Source: Hyphomicrobiales bacterium | GTDB lineage: Bacteria > Pseudomonadota > Alphaproteobacteria > Rhizobiales > Rhizobiaceae | NCBI GenBank assembly: GCA_900472625.1 | Contig: UCIT01000015.1 | Span: 132 to 64,131 of the forward strand | DNA length: 64,000 nucleotides | Reading direction: 5' to 3' | Shown: positions 10,264 to 19,278 of the stretch, in pieces | Numbering within the stretch: the stretch's first letter is position 1 | How the letters are laid out: every line of letters begins with the position of its first letter | Position numbers and translations under genes: made by a program | The notes under the pieces: generated by a model | Told to the model about the DNA's origin: nothing | Seen by the model: the letters and a program-made list of their open reading frames with translations, nothing else | Database searches by the model: none

Positions 10264-12039
10264 TTACGCCAGCTTTTTCGTATCCGGGCCAATGCCACCG
10301 CCGACGGGCACAAGTGTCTGCTGCGCCATGTGCAGCCGCTTGTATGGACCGGCGCGGTGTAGCAGCTCGCTATGGCTGCCCTGCTCGACCACCTTGCCCT
10401 TGTCGATCACGCATATCCGGTCGGCCTCGGTGATCGTTGCAAGACGGTGGGCGATGACGAGCGTCGTGCGGCCCTGCGAAAGCTCGGCCAGCGATTGCTG
10501 GATGGCGCGTTCGGTCTCGGTATCGAGCGCCGAGGTCGCTTCGTCGAGGATCAGGATCGGCGGGTTCTTCAGAAATATGCGCGCGATGGCAAGCCGCTGC
10601 TTCTGGCCGCCGGACAGCTTGACGCCGCGCTCGCCGATAATCGTGTCGAGCCCGGCCGGCAAGCCGGCAATGACGTCGTCAAGACGCGCCCTCCGCGCCG
10701 CATCGCGGATATCGGCTTCGCTGGCGCCGAGCCTGCCATAAGCGATGTTTTCACGCATCGTGCCGGCAAACAGGAAGACGTCCTGCTGCACGATACCGAT
10801 GCTGGAGCGCAGCGACGTCAGCGTCATTTCCCTGATGTCGACGCCATCGATCTTGATCGCCCCTCCCGCCACATCATAGAAGCGCGGTAGCAGCGAACAG
10901 ACCGTGGTCTTGCCCGCGCCGGAGGGGCCGACGAAGGCAATCGTCTCGCCCGCTGTAATCGTCAGGTCGAGCCCATCGAGGATCGGCTTTCCCGCCTCGT
11001 ATTCGAACTGGACGTTGTCATAGCGGATATCGCCCTTCAGCCGCGGCATCGTCTTGGCGCCCGCCTGGTCGGCGATGTCGGGTGCGGTATCGAGAAACGA
11101 GGTGTAGCGCTGGAAGCCGGCGATCCCCTTTGGATAGGTTTCGATGACCGAATTGATCTTGTCGATCGGCCGGAAAAAGACGCCGACCAGCAGCAGGAAA
11201 CCGACGAAACCGCCGGCCGTAAGCTCGCCCTTGGTCACATACCAAGCGCCGACGAGCATGACGACCACCTGCACGAAGCGCATCGACAGGTAGGACAGCG
11301 ACGTCGATGCCGCCATCGCCCAGTAGGCCTGCAGTTTGGTCGAGAGATAGCCCGCATTGTTGGCTGCGAACAGCTGGCGCTCGTGCTCTTCGTTTGCGAA
11401 GGCCTGAACGACGCGGATGCCGCCCACCGTTTCCTCGATGCGGGCGTTGAAATCAGCGACCCGGCCATAGAGCGAATGCCAGGTCTTCGTCATCCGCCGG
11501 CCGTAACGCGTGGTTACCCATGCGGTCAGCGGCACGATCAGCGCTGTGACGATTGCCAGCGGCGGGTGCTCCCACCACATCAGCAGAAACGCGCCGATCA
11601 GCGTCATGATGGCGATGAACACGTCCTCAGGGCCGTGATGCGCCACCTCGCCGATCTCCTCGAGATCCTTGGTCAGACGGGCCACGAGATGACCGGTCTT
11701 CTGATTGTCGAAATAGGAGAAGGACAGCTTTTGCAGGTGATCGAAGGCGCGCGCCCGCATCTCCGTCTCGATCTTGAGGCCGAGCATGTGTCCCCAGTAG
11801 GTGACGATCACCTGCAGGCCGGCATTGACGACATAGATCATCAGCAGCCCGAGTGCTGCAAGCCCGATCAGTCCCAACTGCCCGGTCGGCAGCAGCCGGT
11901 CGATGAACAGCGTGACCGCAACCGGAAAGGCCAGTTCAAGCAGACCAGCCGTGACTGCGCTGCCGAAGTCGAGAACAAACAGCCCCCGATGCGGGCGGTA
12001 GTATCCGGCAAAACGTTTCAGCAGCGATGATGTGCTCAT
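10264..12039 (-). CDS. ABC exporter, fused permease and ATPase
   Basis: A 591-residue half-transporter of the MsbA/LmrA type. Residues 1-310 form six transmembrane helices (ABC membrane domain), and the C-terminal part is the nucleotide-binding domain with Walker A GPSGAGKTT, Q-loop VQQDVFLFAGT, signature LSGGQKQR, Walker B ILILDEATSALD and the switch histidine in VIAHRLATI. It would work as a homodimer in the inner membrane, exporting a lipid or hydrophobic compound. No substrate clue is nearby. It is divergent from the rut operon across a 418-bp gap. Confidence 0.9.
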   Translation of the reverse strand: MSTSSLLKRFAGYYRPHRGLFVLDFGSAVTAGLLELAFPVAVTLFIDRLLPTGQLGLIGLAALGLLMIYVVNAGLQVIVTYWGHMLGLKIETEMRARAFDHLQKLSFSYFDNQKTGHLVARLTKDLEEIGEVAHHGPEDVFIAIMTLIGAFLLMWWEHPPLAIVTALIVPLTAWVTTRYGRRMTKTWHSLYGRVADFNARIEETVGGIRVVQAFANEEHERQLFAANNAGYLSTKLQAYWAMAASTSLSYLSMRFVQVVVMLVGAWYVTKGELTAGGFVGFLLLVGVFFRPIDKINSVIETYPKGIAGFQRYTSFLDTAPDIADQAGAKTMPRLKGDIRYDNVQFEYEAGKPILDGLDLTITAGETIAFVGPSGAGKTTVCSLLPRFYDVAGGAIKIDGVDIREMTLTSLRSSIGIVQQDVFLFAGTMRENIAYGRLGASEADIRDAARRARLDDVIAGLPAGLDTIIGERGVKLSGGQKQRLAIARIFLKNPPILILDEATSALDTETERAIQQSLAELSQGRTTLVIAHRLATITEADRICVIDKGKVVEQGSHSELLHRAGPYKRLHMAQQTLVPVGGGIGPDTKKLA

Positions 12040-12302
12040 CCTCGAGCCTTTCCAAGGTCAGAAAAATATTGGAACTCTCGCGTCGCGCGCGTCCGGCGAA
12101 TGCGGCCGGAGACTGCACCATGTGGTTCGGCTGGATATCCAAATCTGGCGTCTGAAAGTCAAGTTACTTCTTGTTGAGAGTTCCACGAATTGGCTTCTGT
12201 GTCAGTGCGATGGCGTTACCTCGTGGTCAGCCTGTTTTCTCGCCGCGTGATCGCCGTGATAAAAAATTGAGCATTGCTGTCCGGTTTTTTGGCAGGAAAT
12301 TT

Positions 12303-12335
12303 ACCGTTCGATAAATTTTTGACCAAACGATAAAT
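12303..12335 (+). promoter_or_regulatory. Direct repeats and RutR-like half site upstream of rutA
   Basis: Two copies of ACCnnnCGATAAAT are spaced 19 bases apart, about two helical turns. The second overlaps TTGACCA-AA-CGATAAA (12319-12334), whose left half equals the E. coli RutR operator half TTGACCA while the right half matches at four of seven positions. The site lies about 80-110 bases upstream of the predicted transcription start, a position suited to an activator or modulator. Confidence 0.35.
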
Positions 12336-12387
12336 AAGAGTGTGTTCGTCGCGCGCTTTGAGATTGATTTCGTTGCGTTTTGTCAAC

Positions 12388-12403
12388 TTGGCACGCAACC
12401 TGC
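12388..12403 (+). promoter_or_regulatory. Sigma-54 (RpoN) promoter of the rut operon
   Basis: TTGGCACGCAACCTGC fits the -24/-12 consensus TTGGCACG-N4-TTGC with one mismatch. The invariant GG (12390-12391) and GC (12402-12403) are separated by exactly ten bases. The predicted start is near 12415, leaving a leader of about 43 bases before rutA. In E. coli the rut operon is strongly induced by NtrC under nitrogen limitation, so RpoN control is expected for this pathway. Confidence 0.75.
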
Positions 12404-12457
12404 ATTGAAAATCCCGAACCAGGCCATCGGCCGCGCTGCCTCAAGAGGAGAGCAAAT

Positions 12458-13549
12458 ATGGAAATCGGTGTTTTCATTCCCATTGGAAACAATGGTTGGC
12501 TGCTGTCGGAAAACGCACCGCAGTACAAGCCGAGCTTCGAGCTCAACAAGGAAATCACTCTCAGGGCCGAAAAATACGGCTTCGATTTCGCGCTGTCGAT
12601 GATCAAGCTGCGCGGCTTTGGCGGTAAGACTGAATTCTGGGACTACAATCTGGAATCCTTCACGCTGATGGCGGGCCTCGCGGCCGTGACCTCGAAGATC
12701 AAGCTGTTCGGCACCACGGCCACGCTGGTCATGCCGCCGGCGATCGTCGCCCGCATGGCGACCACCATCGACAGCATTTCCGGTGGCCGTTTCGGCGTCA
12801 ATCTGGTGACGGGCTGGCAGCGGCCGGAATACAGCCAGATGGGCCTGTGGCCTGGTGATGACTACTTCGGCGATCGCTACGAATACCTATCGGAGTATAC
12901 GACAGTGCTGAAGGACCTGCTGACGTCGGGCCAATCCGACCTCAAGGGCAAGTTCTTCCAGATGGACGATTGCCATATGAAGCCGATCCCGGAGGGTGAC
13001 GTGAAGCTCATCTGCGCCGGATCCTCGGACAAGGGTCTCGCCTTCTCCGCCAAGTTTGCCGACTACAGCTTCTGCTTCGGCGTCGGTGTCAACACGCCGA
13101 CTGCCTTTGCGCCGACCAATAAACGCCTGCTCGCTGCAACCGAACAGACCGGACGCGACGTGCGATCGTTCGTGCTGACGATGATCCTCGCCGAGGAGAA
13201 ATCGGCGGATGCGTGGGCGAAATGGGAGCACTACAAGGCTGGTGCCGACCAGGAGGCGATCAAGTGGCTTGGCGTCCAGGGCGCCGCAGATACCAAGTCG
13301 GGAACGGATACCAACGTCCGCCACATGGCAAATCCCGTCTCGGCGGTGAACATCAACATGGGCACGCTGATCGGCTCCTACGGGGAGGTTGCCGCCATGC
13401 TCGACGAGATGGCGGAGGTGCCGGGCACCGGCGGTGTTATGCTGACCTTCGACGACTTCGTCGAAGGTGTCGAGAAGTTCGGCAAGTATGTCCAGCCGCT
13501 GATGAAGAGCCGCCGCCACGTCACCGAAATGCTGGAGGCAGCCGAATGA
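12458..13549 (+). CDS. rutA: Pyrimidine oxygenase RutA
   Basis: RutA is a flavin-dependent monooxygenase of the luciferase-like superfamily that opens the uracil or thymine ring to a ureidoacrylate product, using reduced FMN supplied by RutF. The 363-residue protein begins [14 protein letters not shown] and carries [36 protein letters not shown] and [20 protein letters not shown], all family signatures. The start at 12458 has AAGAGGAGA upstream and gives the usual length. It is the first gene of an operon rutABCDF and its stop overlaps the rutB start. Confidence 0.96.
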   Translation: MEIGVFIPIGNNGWLLSENAPQYKPSFELNKEITLRAEKYGFDFALSMIKLRGFGGKTEFWDYNLESFTLMAGLAAVTSKIKLFGTTATLVMPPAIVARMATTIDSISGGRFGVNLVTGWQRPEYSQMGLWPGDDYFGDRYEYLSEYTTVLKDLLTSGQSDLKGKFFQMDDCHMKPIPEGDVKLICAGSSDKGLAFSAKFADYSFCFGVGVNTPTAFAPTNKRLLAATEQTGRDVRSFVLTMILAEEKSADAWAKWEHYKAGADQEAIKWLGVQGAADTKSGTDTNVRHMANPVSAVNINMGTLIGSYGEVAAMLDEMAEVPGTGGVMLTFDDFVEGVEKFGKYVQPLMKSRRHVTEMLEAAE

Positions 13550-14286
13550 TCGCCGTTGCATCTGCCGGATATCAAGCACCCATGGAGCGCACCCAAAGCG
13601 TACCCCTCCCTGCCCGCCCCGAGCCCATCACCCTGAAGCCGAGCGAAACCGCCGTCGTGGTCGTCGATATGCAGAACGCCTACTCCACCGAGGGCGGCTA
13701 TGTCGATCTCGCGGGCTTCGATATCGAAGGCGCCAAGGGCACGATCTCGAACATCAAGAAGACGCTGGATGCGGCACGCGCCGCCGGTGTCCAGGTGATC
13801 TATTTCCAGAACGGCTGGGACAAGGATTACGTAGAGGCCGGCGGACCCGGTTCTCCGAACTGGCACAAGTCCAATGCGCTCAAGCACATGCGCGCCAATC
13901 CGGAGCTGCAGGGCCAACTGCTCGCCAAGGGCACCTGGGATTACGCCATCGTCGACGAGTTGCAGCCGCAGCCTGGCGATATCCTGGTGCCGAAGACACG
14001 CTACAGCGGTTTCTTCAACACCAACATGGACAGCGTCCTGCGCGCTCGTGGCATCCGTAATCTGGTGTTCGTTGGCATTGCCACCAATGTCTGCGTCGAG
14101 AGCTCGCTGCGAGATGCCTTTCACCTCGAATACTTCGGCGTGATGCTCGAAGATGCCACGCATCACCTCGGCCCCGACTTCATCCAGCAGGCGACAGTTT
14201 ACAACGTCGAGAAGTTCTTCGGCTGGGTGGCCACCGTCAATGATTTCTGTGGCGTCATCTCACAAGCCGCGCCCACCGAAGCCTGA
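13546..14286 (+). CDS. rutB: Ureidoacrylate amidohydrolase RutB
   Basis: RutB hydrolyses (peroxy)ureidoacrylate to aminoacrylate, carbamate and ammonia. It is an isochorismatase-like cysteine hydrolase. The triad is visible as the aspartate in [10 protein letters not shown], the lysine in VPKTRYSGF and the cysteine in [14 protein letters not shown]. Length is 246 residues. The ATG at 13546 overlaps the rutA TGA, with GGAGG ten bases upstream, which indicates translational coupling. Confidence 0.95.
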   Translation: MIAVASAGYQAPMERTQSVPLPARPEPITLKPSETAVVVVDMQNAYSTEGGYVDLAGFDIEGAKGTISNIKKTLDAARAAGVQVIYFQNGWDKDYVEAGGPGSPNWHKSNALKHMRANPELQGQLLAKGTWDYAIVDELQPQPGDILVPKTRYSGFFNTNMDSVLRARGIRNLVFVGIATNVCVESSLRDAFHLEYFGVMLEDATHHLGPDFIQQATVYNVEKFFGWVATVNDFCGVISQAAPTEA

Positions 14287-14308
14287 TTTCAACACAGGAG
14301 GATATCCA

Positions 14309-14698
14309 ATGCCCAAGTCCATCATCGTGCCCGAGGGAACCCAGAAGCCGATCGCCCCCTATTCGCCGGGTACGTATGCCGATGGCATCGTCTACGTTTC
14401 CGGCACCCTGCCCTTTGACAAGAACAACGATGTCGTTCATGTCGGGGACGCTGGTGCGCAGACCCGCCACGTGCTCGAAACCATCAAATCGGTGATCGAG
14501 ACCGCCGGCGGCACCATGGAAGACGTGACCATGAACCACATCTTCGTCACCGACTGGTCCAACTATCAGGCCGTCAACGCTGTCTACGCCGAATATTTCC
14601 CCGGCGACAAACCGGCCCGTTACTGCGTTCTCTGCGGCCTCGTAAAACCCGACGCGCTGGTCGAGATCGCCACCGTCGCCCATATCGGCAAAAAGTGA
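14309..14698 (+). CDS. rutC: Aminoacrylate deaminase RutC (Rid family)
   Basis: RutC belongs to the RidA/YjgF family of small trimeric enamine deaminases and acts on 3-aminoacrylate in uracil breakdown. The 129-residue protein has the family start [30 protein letters not shown] and the C-terminal [20 protein letters not shown] strong AGGAGG lies eight bases before the ATG. It sits 22 bases after rutB and its stop overlaps a possible GTG start of rutD. Confidence 0.94.
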   Translation: MPKSIIVPEGTQKPIAPYSPGTYADGIVYVSGTLPFDKNNDVVHVGDAGAQTRHVLETIKSVIETAGGTMEDVTMNHIFVTDWSNYQAVNAVYAEYFPGDKPARYCVLCGLVKPDALVEIATVAHIGKK

Positions 14699-14703
14699 GT
14701 ACC

Positions 14704-15495
14704 ATGCATTTCGACGTTCACGGCCTGACACATACCGACGCCCGCACCATCATCCTGTCCTCGGGTCTCGGCGGCTCCGGCAGCTACTGGACGCCTCAGA
14801 TCGAGGCGCTGTCCCGTGATTTCCGCGTGATCACCTATGATCACCGCGGCACCGGGAAAACCGGCGGCGAGGTTCCAGAGGCGGGCGGCATTGCCGCCAT
14901 GGCCGACGACGTGTTGGAGATTGCGCTGGAACTCGGGCTGGAACGGTTCGACTTCATGGGCCACGCGCTCGGCGGTCTTGTCGGCCTCGACATCGCGCTC
15001 CGCCGTCCAGATCTGATCGGCCAGCTGATCCTCGTCAACGCCTGGAGCAAGGCCGATGCGCAATCCGGCCGCTGCTTCGATGTCCGCATCGAGCTGCTGG
15101 AGCGCTCCGGCGTCGAGATGTTCGTCAAGGCGCAACCGCTGTTCCTCTATCCCGCCGTCTGGATGTCGGAGAACCCGGATCGCATGGCCGCCGACGAGGC
15201 TCACGGCGTTGCCCACTTCCAGGGCAAGACCAATGTCCTCAGACGCATCTCTGCACTGCGCGCCTTCGATATCGACGACAAGCTGTCGGAGATTGCCGCA
15301 CATACGCTGGTGGTGGCCACCCACGACGATCTGCTCGTGCCCTACACGCGCTCGATTCGCCTCGCGGAGGGCTTGCCTCATGCCGAACTCGCACTTACCA
15401 ACTTCGGTGCTCATGCGGTGAATATCGTCGAGCCTGAAGAATTCAACAGAACCATCCTGCGCTTCCTCAGTGATGCGAGACCCGAAATCCGCTAG
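14704..15495 (+). CDS. rutD: RutD, alpha/beta hydrolase-fold protein of uracil catabolism
   Basis: RutD speeds the breakdown of aminoacrylate or carbamate in the Rut pathway; its exact reaction has been debated. The 263 residues include SSGLGGSGSYWTPQ, TYDHRGTGKT, HFQGKTNVLRRISALR and HDDLLVPYTRS. The nucleophile position in GHALGG is alanine (residue 88), as also in E. coli RutD, so this is a family trait and not damage. I prefer ATG 14704; GTG 14695 would overlap rutC by four bases and add three residues. Confidence 0.92.
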   Translation: MHFDVHGLTHTDARTIILSSGLGGSGSYWTPQIEALSRDFRVITYDHRGTGKTGGEVPEAGGIAAMADDVLEIALELGLERFDFMGHALGGLVGLDIALRRPDLIGQLILVNAWSKADAQSGRCFDVRIELLERSGVEMFVKAQPLFLYPAVWMSENPDRMAADEAHGVAHFQGKTNVLRRISALRAFDIDDKLSEIAAHTLVVATHDDLLVPYTRSIRLAEGLPHAELALTNFGAHAVNIVEPEEFNRTILRFLSDARPEIR

Positions 15496-15504
15496 GAGCC
15501 AGCT

Positions 15505-16029
15505 ATGCAAGCCTCAGCCAAGATCGCCACCGCAACGCCGAGCGTTTCCTCGCAAGACGAGCGCAAGCAGGAGTACCGTGACGCCATGGCGCGGCTGGGA
15601 GCGGCGGTCAACATCGTCACGACGGACGGTCCTGGCGGTCTGGCGGGCTTTGCCGCCACCGCCGTCTGCAGCGTTACCGACGATCCGCCGACCTTGCTTG
15701 TCTGCCTCAACCGAACCTCCTCGGCTTACCCAGCCGTCACCGCCAACCAAGTGCTCTGCGTCAACACGCTCTCCCACAGCCACGAGGATCTAAGCCGACG
15801 GTTCGGCGGCAAGACGCCGGTCAAGGAACGCTTCGAAGGCGCCAGTTGGTCGGTGCTGGAAACCGGCGCGCCCGCACTCGACGACGCGCTGATCTCGCTC
15901 GACTGCAAGGTCCGGACCATCTCCGACGGCGGCACTCATGACATCCTGATCTGCGAAGTCCTCGCCATCAAGGAGAACGAAGGTGGCCAGGCGCTGATCT
16001 ATTTCGACCGGCGCTACCATACGATCTAG
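15505..16029 (+). CDS. rutF: FMN reductase (NADH) RutF
   Basis: RutF reduces FMN with NADH to feed the RutA monooxygenase. It has the flavin reductase-like split-barrel domain, seen from [19 protein letters not shown] through [20 protein letters not shown] and ends with [12 protein letters not shown]. Length 174 residues. TAGGAGC precedes the ATG, nine bases after rutD. It closes the operon: no rutE, rutG or rutR follows. Confidence 0.94.
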   Translation: MQASAKIATATPSVSSQDERKQEYRDAMARLGAAVNIVTTDGPGGLAGFAATAVCSVTDDPPTLLVCLNRTSSAYPAVTANQVLCVNTLSHSHEDLSRRFGGKTPVKERFEGASWSVLETGAPALDDALISLDCKVRTISDGGTHDILICEVLAIKENEGGQALIYFDRRYHTI

Positions 16030-16144
16030 ATCGCATCGCTCGTTCCGGAACAATAACTTAGCGTCGCGCGTTCATAGGCTGGAATTCGGCCATCACGTTG
16101 CGTGACATCCCGTCGCGCCGCCGTATCCCGCCTCGGAGACGTCG

Positions 16145-16453
16145 ATGCCTTGGATTGCCTTTATCGTTCATTTCTTCGCTGCGGCCATTATGACCAACGG
16201 CATCCCGCATTTCGTTAACGGCGTCTGTGGTCGCAGGTTTCGTACGCCTTTCGGAAGGACATCGGGTGGCAGCGACAGCTCGGCCGAGCTGAACGTTGTC
16301 TGGGGCTGGGCCAATTTCGTCGTGGCCTTCCTGCTGTTCGCCAATATCGGTCCGCTTTACATCGGTACGCCGATCGACACGATCTTCGTCGCTGCCGGTG
16401 TGCTGGTGGCAGGTCTGTTGCTATCGCGGATTTTTGCCGGAAAGTCCGTCTGA
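16145..16453 (+). CDS. Small membrane protein of unknown function
   Basis: A 102-residue protein with two or three hydrophobic segments: WIAFIVHFFAAAIMTNGIPH at the N-terminus and two at about residues 50-95 (VWGWANFVVAFLLFANIG and TIFVAAGVLVAGLLLSRIF). A short polar loop with GRRFRTPFGRTSGG lies between. The pattern NGIPHFVNGVCGRRFRTPF looks conserved-family-like, but I cannot name a function. GGAGACG precedes the ATG. It follows the rut operon by about 115 bases. Confidence 0.7.
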   Translation: MPWIAFIVHFFAAAIMTNGIPHFVNGVCGRRFRTPFGRTSGGSDSSAELNVVWGWANFVVAFLLFANIGPLYIGTPIDTIFVAAGVLVAGLLLSRIFAGKSV

Positions 16454-16487
16454 TCCAGCCTCTTCCCTTGCGCGTAGAGAAGCCTAG

Positions 16488-16525
16488 TATCCCAAGGGTA
16501 TCGTTGTATCCCAGGGGTATCGTTC
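16488..16525 (+). repeat. Tandem 19-bp repeat upstream of the DUF4864 gene
   Basis: Two adjacent copies of TATCCCAAGGGTATCGTTG differ at two positions (16488-16506, 16507-16525). They end 26 bases before the start codon at 16552, a place for a tandem operator or a leader structure. Confidence 0.6.
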
Positions 16526-16551
16526 CCTACGGATGTCTGGAGATCTTGCCC

Positions 16552-16980
16552 ATGCGCGCCGTCTTCGCAATCTTCGTCATCTCTCTCGTATCCGTGCTCT
16601 CTCTGTTCCCGGCACGCGCGGAAGACCCGCTCAAAGCGACACGGACCATGATCGAGGCGCAGATCAAGGCCTTTCTTCAAGACGATCCGGAAGCTGCTTA
16701 TTCGTACGCCGCACCGGGCATCAAGGCAGCTTATCCCGACAAGAACGTCTTCTTCGCGATGGTGAAGAAAAGCTACGAGCCGGTCTACCATCCCGGAAAC
16801 TACGCCTTCGGTCGCAGCCGCTCGATCGACAACGGCGCGCTGATCTACCACGAGGTTTTGATCTCGGGTCGCGACGGCAAGGACTGGACGGCGATCTACC
16901 AGGTCGCCCGTCAGCCGGACGGTGGGTACAAGATCAACGGCGTGCAAATCCTGCCGAACACCGAGAGCAAGGGAATTTGA
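16552..16980 (+). CDS. DUF4864 domain-containing secreted protein
   Basis: The 142-residue product has a signal peptide (MRAVFAIFVISLVSVLSLFP, cut after ARAE) and then a domain matching DUF4864: MIEAQIKAFLQDDPEAAYSY, AAPGIKAAYPDKNVFFAMV and SYEPVYHPGNYAFG. The fold resembles NTF2-like pockets in this family, but no biochemical role is known. It should be periplasmic. The start at 16552 is chosen because it opens the signal peptide and has GGAGAT upstream. It is convergent with tgt, with only 12 bases between the two stops. Confidence 0.8.
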   Translation: MRAVFAIFVISLVSVLSLFPARAEDPLKATRTMIEAQIKAFLQDDPEAAYSYAAPGIKAAYPDKNVFFAMVKKSYEPVYHPGNYAFGRSRSIDNGALIYHEVLISGRDGKDWTAIYQVARQPDGGYKINGVQILPNTESKGI

Positions 16981-16992
16981 AGCGAATAGCGA

Positions 16993-18123
16993 TCAAACCG
17001 GATCGATATCGCCCCTCGCCCATTCTTCTTGCGTCTCAGCCATGAAGTCGGCGAACCGACCCTCTTCGATCGACTTGCGAATTCCCTGCATCAGCTCCTG
17101 ATAGTAGGAGAGGTTGTTCCACGACAGCAGCATACCGCCCAGCGCCTCGTTCGAGCGTACCAGGTGGTGCAGATAAGCACGCGAATAGTCGCGCGTGGCC
17201 ACGCAGTTCGACTGCTCGTCGAGCGGCCGCATGTCTTCGGCATGACGGGCGTTGCGTATATTGACCTTGCCGCGACGCGTGAATGCCAGGCCATGGCGGC
17301 CGGAGCGGGTCGGCATCACGCAGTCGAACATGTCGATCCCGCGCGCCACTGAACGCAGAATGTCTTCGGGCGTGCCGACGCCCATGAGATAGCGCGGCTT
17401 TTCGGTCGGAAGAACCGGAAGCGTCTCTTCCAGCATCTTCAGCATCACGGCCTGCGGCTCGCCGACGGCAAGACCGCCGACTGCGTAACCCTTGAGGTCA
17501 AGCTCGGTGAGAGCCGCGGCCGAACGCACGCGCAGCGCCGGGATGTCACCGCCTTGGACGATGCCGAACATCGCCTTGCCCGGCTGGTTTCCAAACGCCA
17601 CCTTGCAGCGCTCAGCCCAGCGCAGCGACATTTCCATCGCCCGCTCGATCTCGCGCGGTTCGGACGGAAGCGCCACGCATTCGTCGAGCTGCATCTGAAT
17701 ATCGCTGTCGAGCAGCCCCTGGATCTCGATCGAGCGCTCCGGCGACATGTGGTGCAGGCTGCCGTCGATATGCGACTTGAAGGTCACGCCCTGTTCGTCG
17801 AGCTTGCGCAGCCCCGACAGCGACATGACCTGGAACCCGCCTGAGTCCGTCAGGATCGGCCCCTTCCAGCCGATCAGCCCATGCAGGCCGCCAAGCCGCG
17901 CAACGCGCTCGGCGGTCGGGCGCAGCATCAGGTGGTAGGTGTTGCCGAGAATGATATCGGCGCCGCCGTCGCGCACCTGGTCGAGATACATCGCCTTGAC
18001 GGTGCCAACCGTTCCCACGGGCATGAACGCCGGCGTGCGGATCGTGCCGCGCGGCATGGAGACTTCGCCAAGACGGGCGCCAGCATCGGTTTTCTTCAGG
18101 GTGAACTGGAAATTCTCGGTCAT
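16993..18123 (-). CDS. tgt: tRNA-guanine transglycosylase, zinc site degenerate
   Basis: Tgt swaps guanine 34 of GUN-anticodon tRNAs for preQ1 in queuosine synthesis. The 376-residue protein keeps the catalytic acid in [12 protein letters not shown] (Asp93), the FGIVQGGD base-binding loop and the nucleophile Asp267 in [14 protein letters not shown]. The zinc site is unusual. Where E. coli has C-x-C-x2-C plus a histidine, this protein has Ser305, Cys307, Thr310 and Asn336, so three of four ligands are gone. The surrounding YSRAYLHHL and YYQELM are intact. The start codon directly abuts the queA stop, so both are in one operon. Confidence 0.95.
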   Translation of the reverse strand: MTENFQFTLKKTDAGARLGEVSMPRGTIRTPAFMPVGTVGTVKAMYLDQVRDGGADIILGNTYHLMLRPTAERVARLGGLHGLIGWKGPILTDSGGFQVMSLSGLRKLDEQGVTFKSHIDGSLHHMSPERSIEIQGLLDSDIQMQLDECVALPSEPREIERAMEMSLRWAERCKVAFGNQPGKAMFGIVQGGDIPALRVRSAAALTELDLKGYAVGGLAVGEPQAVMLKMLEETLPVLPTEKPRYLMGVGTPEDILRSVARGIDMFDCVMPTRSGRHGLAFTRRGKVNIRNARHAEDMRPLDEQSNCVATRDYSRAYLHHLVRSNEALGGMLLSWNNLSYYQELMQGIRKSIEEGRFADFMAETQEEWARGDIDPV

Positions 18124-19206
18124 CTAGTCTTTCCGGAAAAGAAGGCTGGAATCGCCGTAGGAATAGAAGCGATAGCCTGTGGAAATGGCATGGTCGTATG
18201 CCGCCCGCATGGTCTCCAGACCGGCGAAGGCCGAAACCAGCATGAACAGCGTCGAGCGCGGCAGGTGGAAGTTGGTCATCAGCACGTCGACCGCCTTGAA
18301 GCGATAGCCCGGCGTGATGAAGATGCCGGTGGCGCCGGCCCAGCCGCGGACCTCGCCGTTATCCTGCGCAGCACTCTCGATAAGACGCAGCGACGTCGTG
18401 CCGACGCAGACGATCCGCCCGCCCCGTGCGCGCACTGCGTTCAGCTTGGCCGCCGTCTCGCCGCTGACATAGCCGCTTTCGAGATGCATCTTGTGATCGT
18501 CGGTGTCGTCGGCCTTCATCGGCAAAAAGGTGCCTGCGCCGACATGAAGCGTCACGAAATGTCGCTCGATGCCAGCCTTGTCGAGCGCATCGAAGAGCTC
18601 TGGCGTGAAATGCAGTCCGGCCGTCGGCGCGGCAACAGCGCCGTCCTCGCGGGCGTAGATGGTCTGGTAATCGGTCCGGTCGCGCGCATCCTCGGCGCGC
18701 TTGGCGGCGATATAGGGTGGCAGCGGAATGTGGCCGACGGAATGGATGACTTCGTCGAGCACCGGGCCCGACAGATCGAAGACCAGCGTCACCTCGCCGC
18801 CCTCGCCTTTTTCCTCGACGGTGCAATCCAGCTTGCCGAGCAGACAGCTGCCGCCATCATGGCCGAAGGCGATCCGGTCGCCGATCTTGATGCGCTTGCC
18901 GGGCTTGGCGAACGCTTTCCAGCGATTGGCGCCGACCCGCATGTGCAGCGTCGCGGAAACCTGCTGTCCGCCGGCACCCTCGCGATGACGGATGCCCTCG
19001 AGTTGCGCGGGAATGACCTTCGTGTCGTTGAACACAAGCGCGTCGCCGGCGCGCAGGAAGGACGGCAGCTCCGAGACGCGATGATCCGAAAGCACGGTCT
19101 CGCCGTTAGGCTCCACGACGAGCAGACGCGCGCTGTCGCGCGGCTCGGCGGGCCGCAGCGCGATGCGCTCGTCGGGCAGATCGAAATCGAAAAGGTCTAC
19201 GCGCAT
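18124..19206 (-). CDS. queA: S-adenosylmethionine:tRNA ribosyltransferase-isomerase
   Basis: QueA adds the epoxycyclopentane ring from S-adenosylmethionine to preQ1-modified tRNA, the step after Tgt. Family motifs include [19 protein letters not shown] at the start, [49 protein letters not shown] and [17 protein letters not shown]. The start at 19206 gives 360 residues, matching the family. A further ATG at 19269 would run through the hairpin at 19230-19262. Directly followed by tgt. Confidence 0.95.
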   Translation of the reverse strand: MRVDLFDFDLPDERIALRPAEPRDSARLLVVEPNGETVLSDHRVSELPSFLRAGDALVFNDTKVIPAQLEGIRHREGAGGQQVSATLHMRVGANRWKAFAKPGKRIKIGDRIAFGHDGGSCLLGKLDCTVEEKGEGGEVTLVFDLSGPVLDEVIHSVGHIPLPPYIAAKRAEDARDRTDYQTIYAREDGAVAAPTAGLHFTPELFDALDKAGIERHFVTLHVGAGTFLPMKADDTDDHKMHLESGYVSGETAAKLNAVRARGGRIVCVGTTSLRLIESAAQDNGEVRGWAGATGIFITPGYRFKAVDVLMTNFHLPRSTLFMLVSAFAGLETMRAAYDHAISTGYRFYSYGDSSLLFRKD

Positions 19207-19219
19207 GAAGTCGGTTCCA

Positions 19220-19262
19220 GGCAAAGCGAAACCCGCCCCGCGCTCTCGCGCAAGGGCGGGTT
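19220..19262 (-). terminator. Hairpin between ppiB and queA
   Basis: AACCCGCCC/GGGCGGGTT (19230-19238, 19254-19262) forms a perfect 9-bp stem; on the minus strand it is followed by TCGCTTTGCC. It lies inside an otherwise tight gene group and could reduce readthrough into queA-tgt. The T tract is weak. Confidence 0.5.
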
Positions 19263-19278
19263 CCAGCAAACATCACAA

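Larger units (their letters stand above)
12040..12457. other. Divergent regulatory region upstream of the ABC exporter and rutA
   Basis: This 418-bp region has no credible gene. From left to right it holds an NtrC-like dyad TGCACCA-TG-TGGTTCG (12114-12127, spacer one base short of the consensus), an AT-rich stretch from about 12240, two direct repeats ACCnnnCGATAAAT (12303-12316 and 12322-12335), a RutR-like half site, and the sigma-54 promoter described separately. Confidence 0.5.

Noticed and set aside
12114-12127. NtrC-like dyad TGCACCA-TG-TGGTTCG
   Set aside because: The spacer is two bases instead of three and two half-site bases differ. It is nearly 300 bases from the rut promoter. Not listed as a site on its own.
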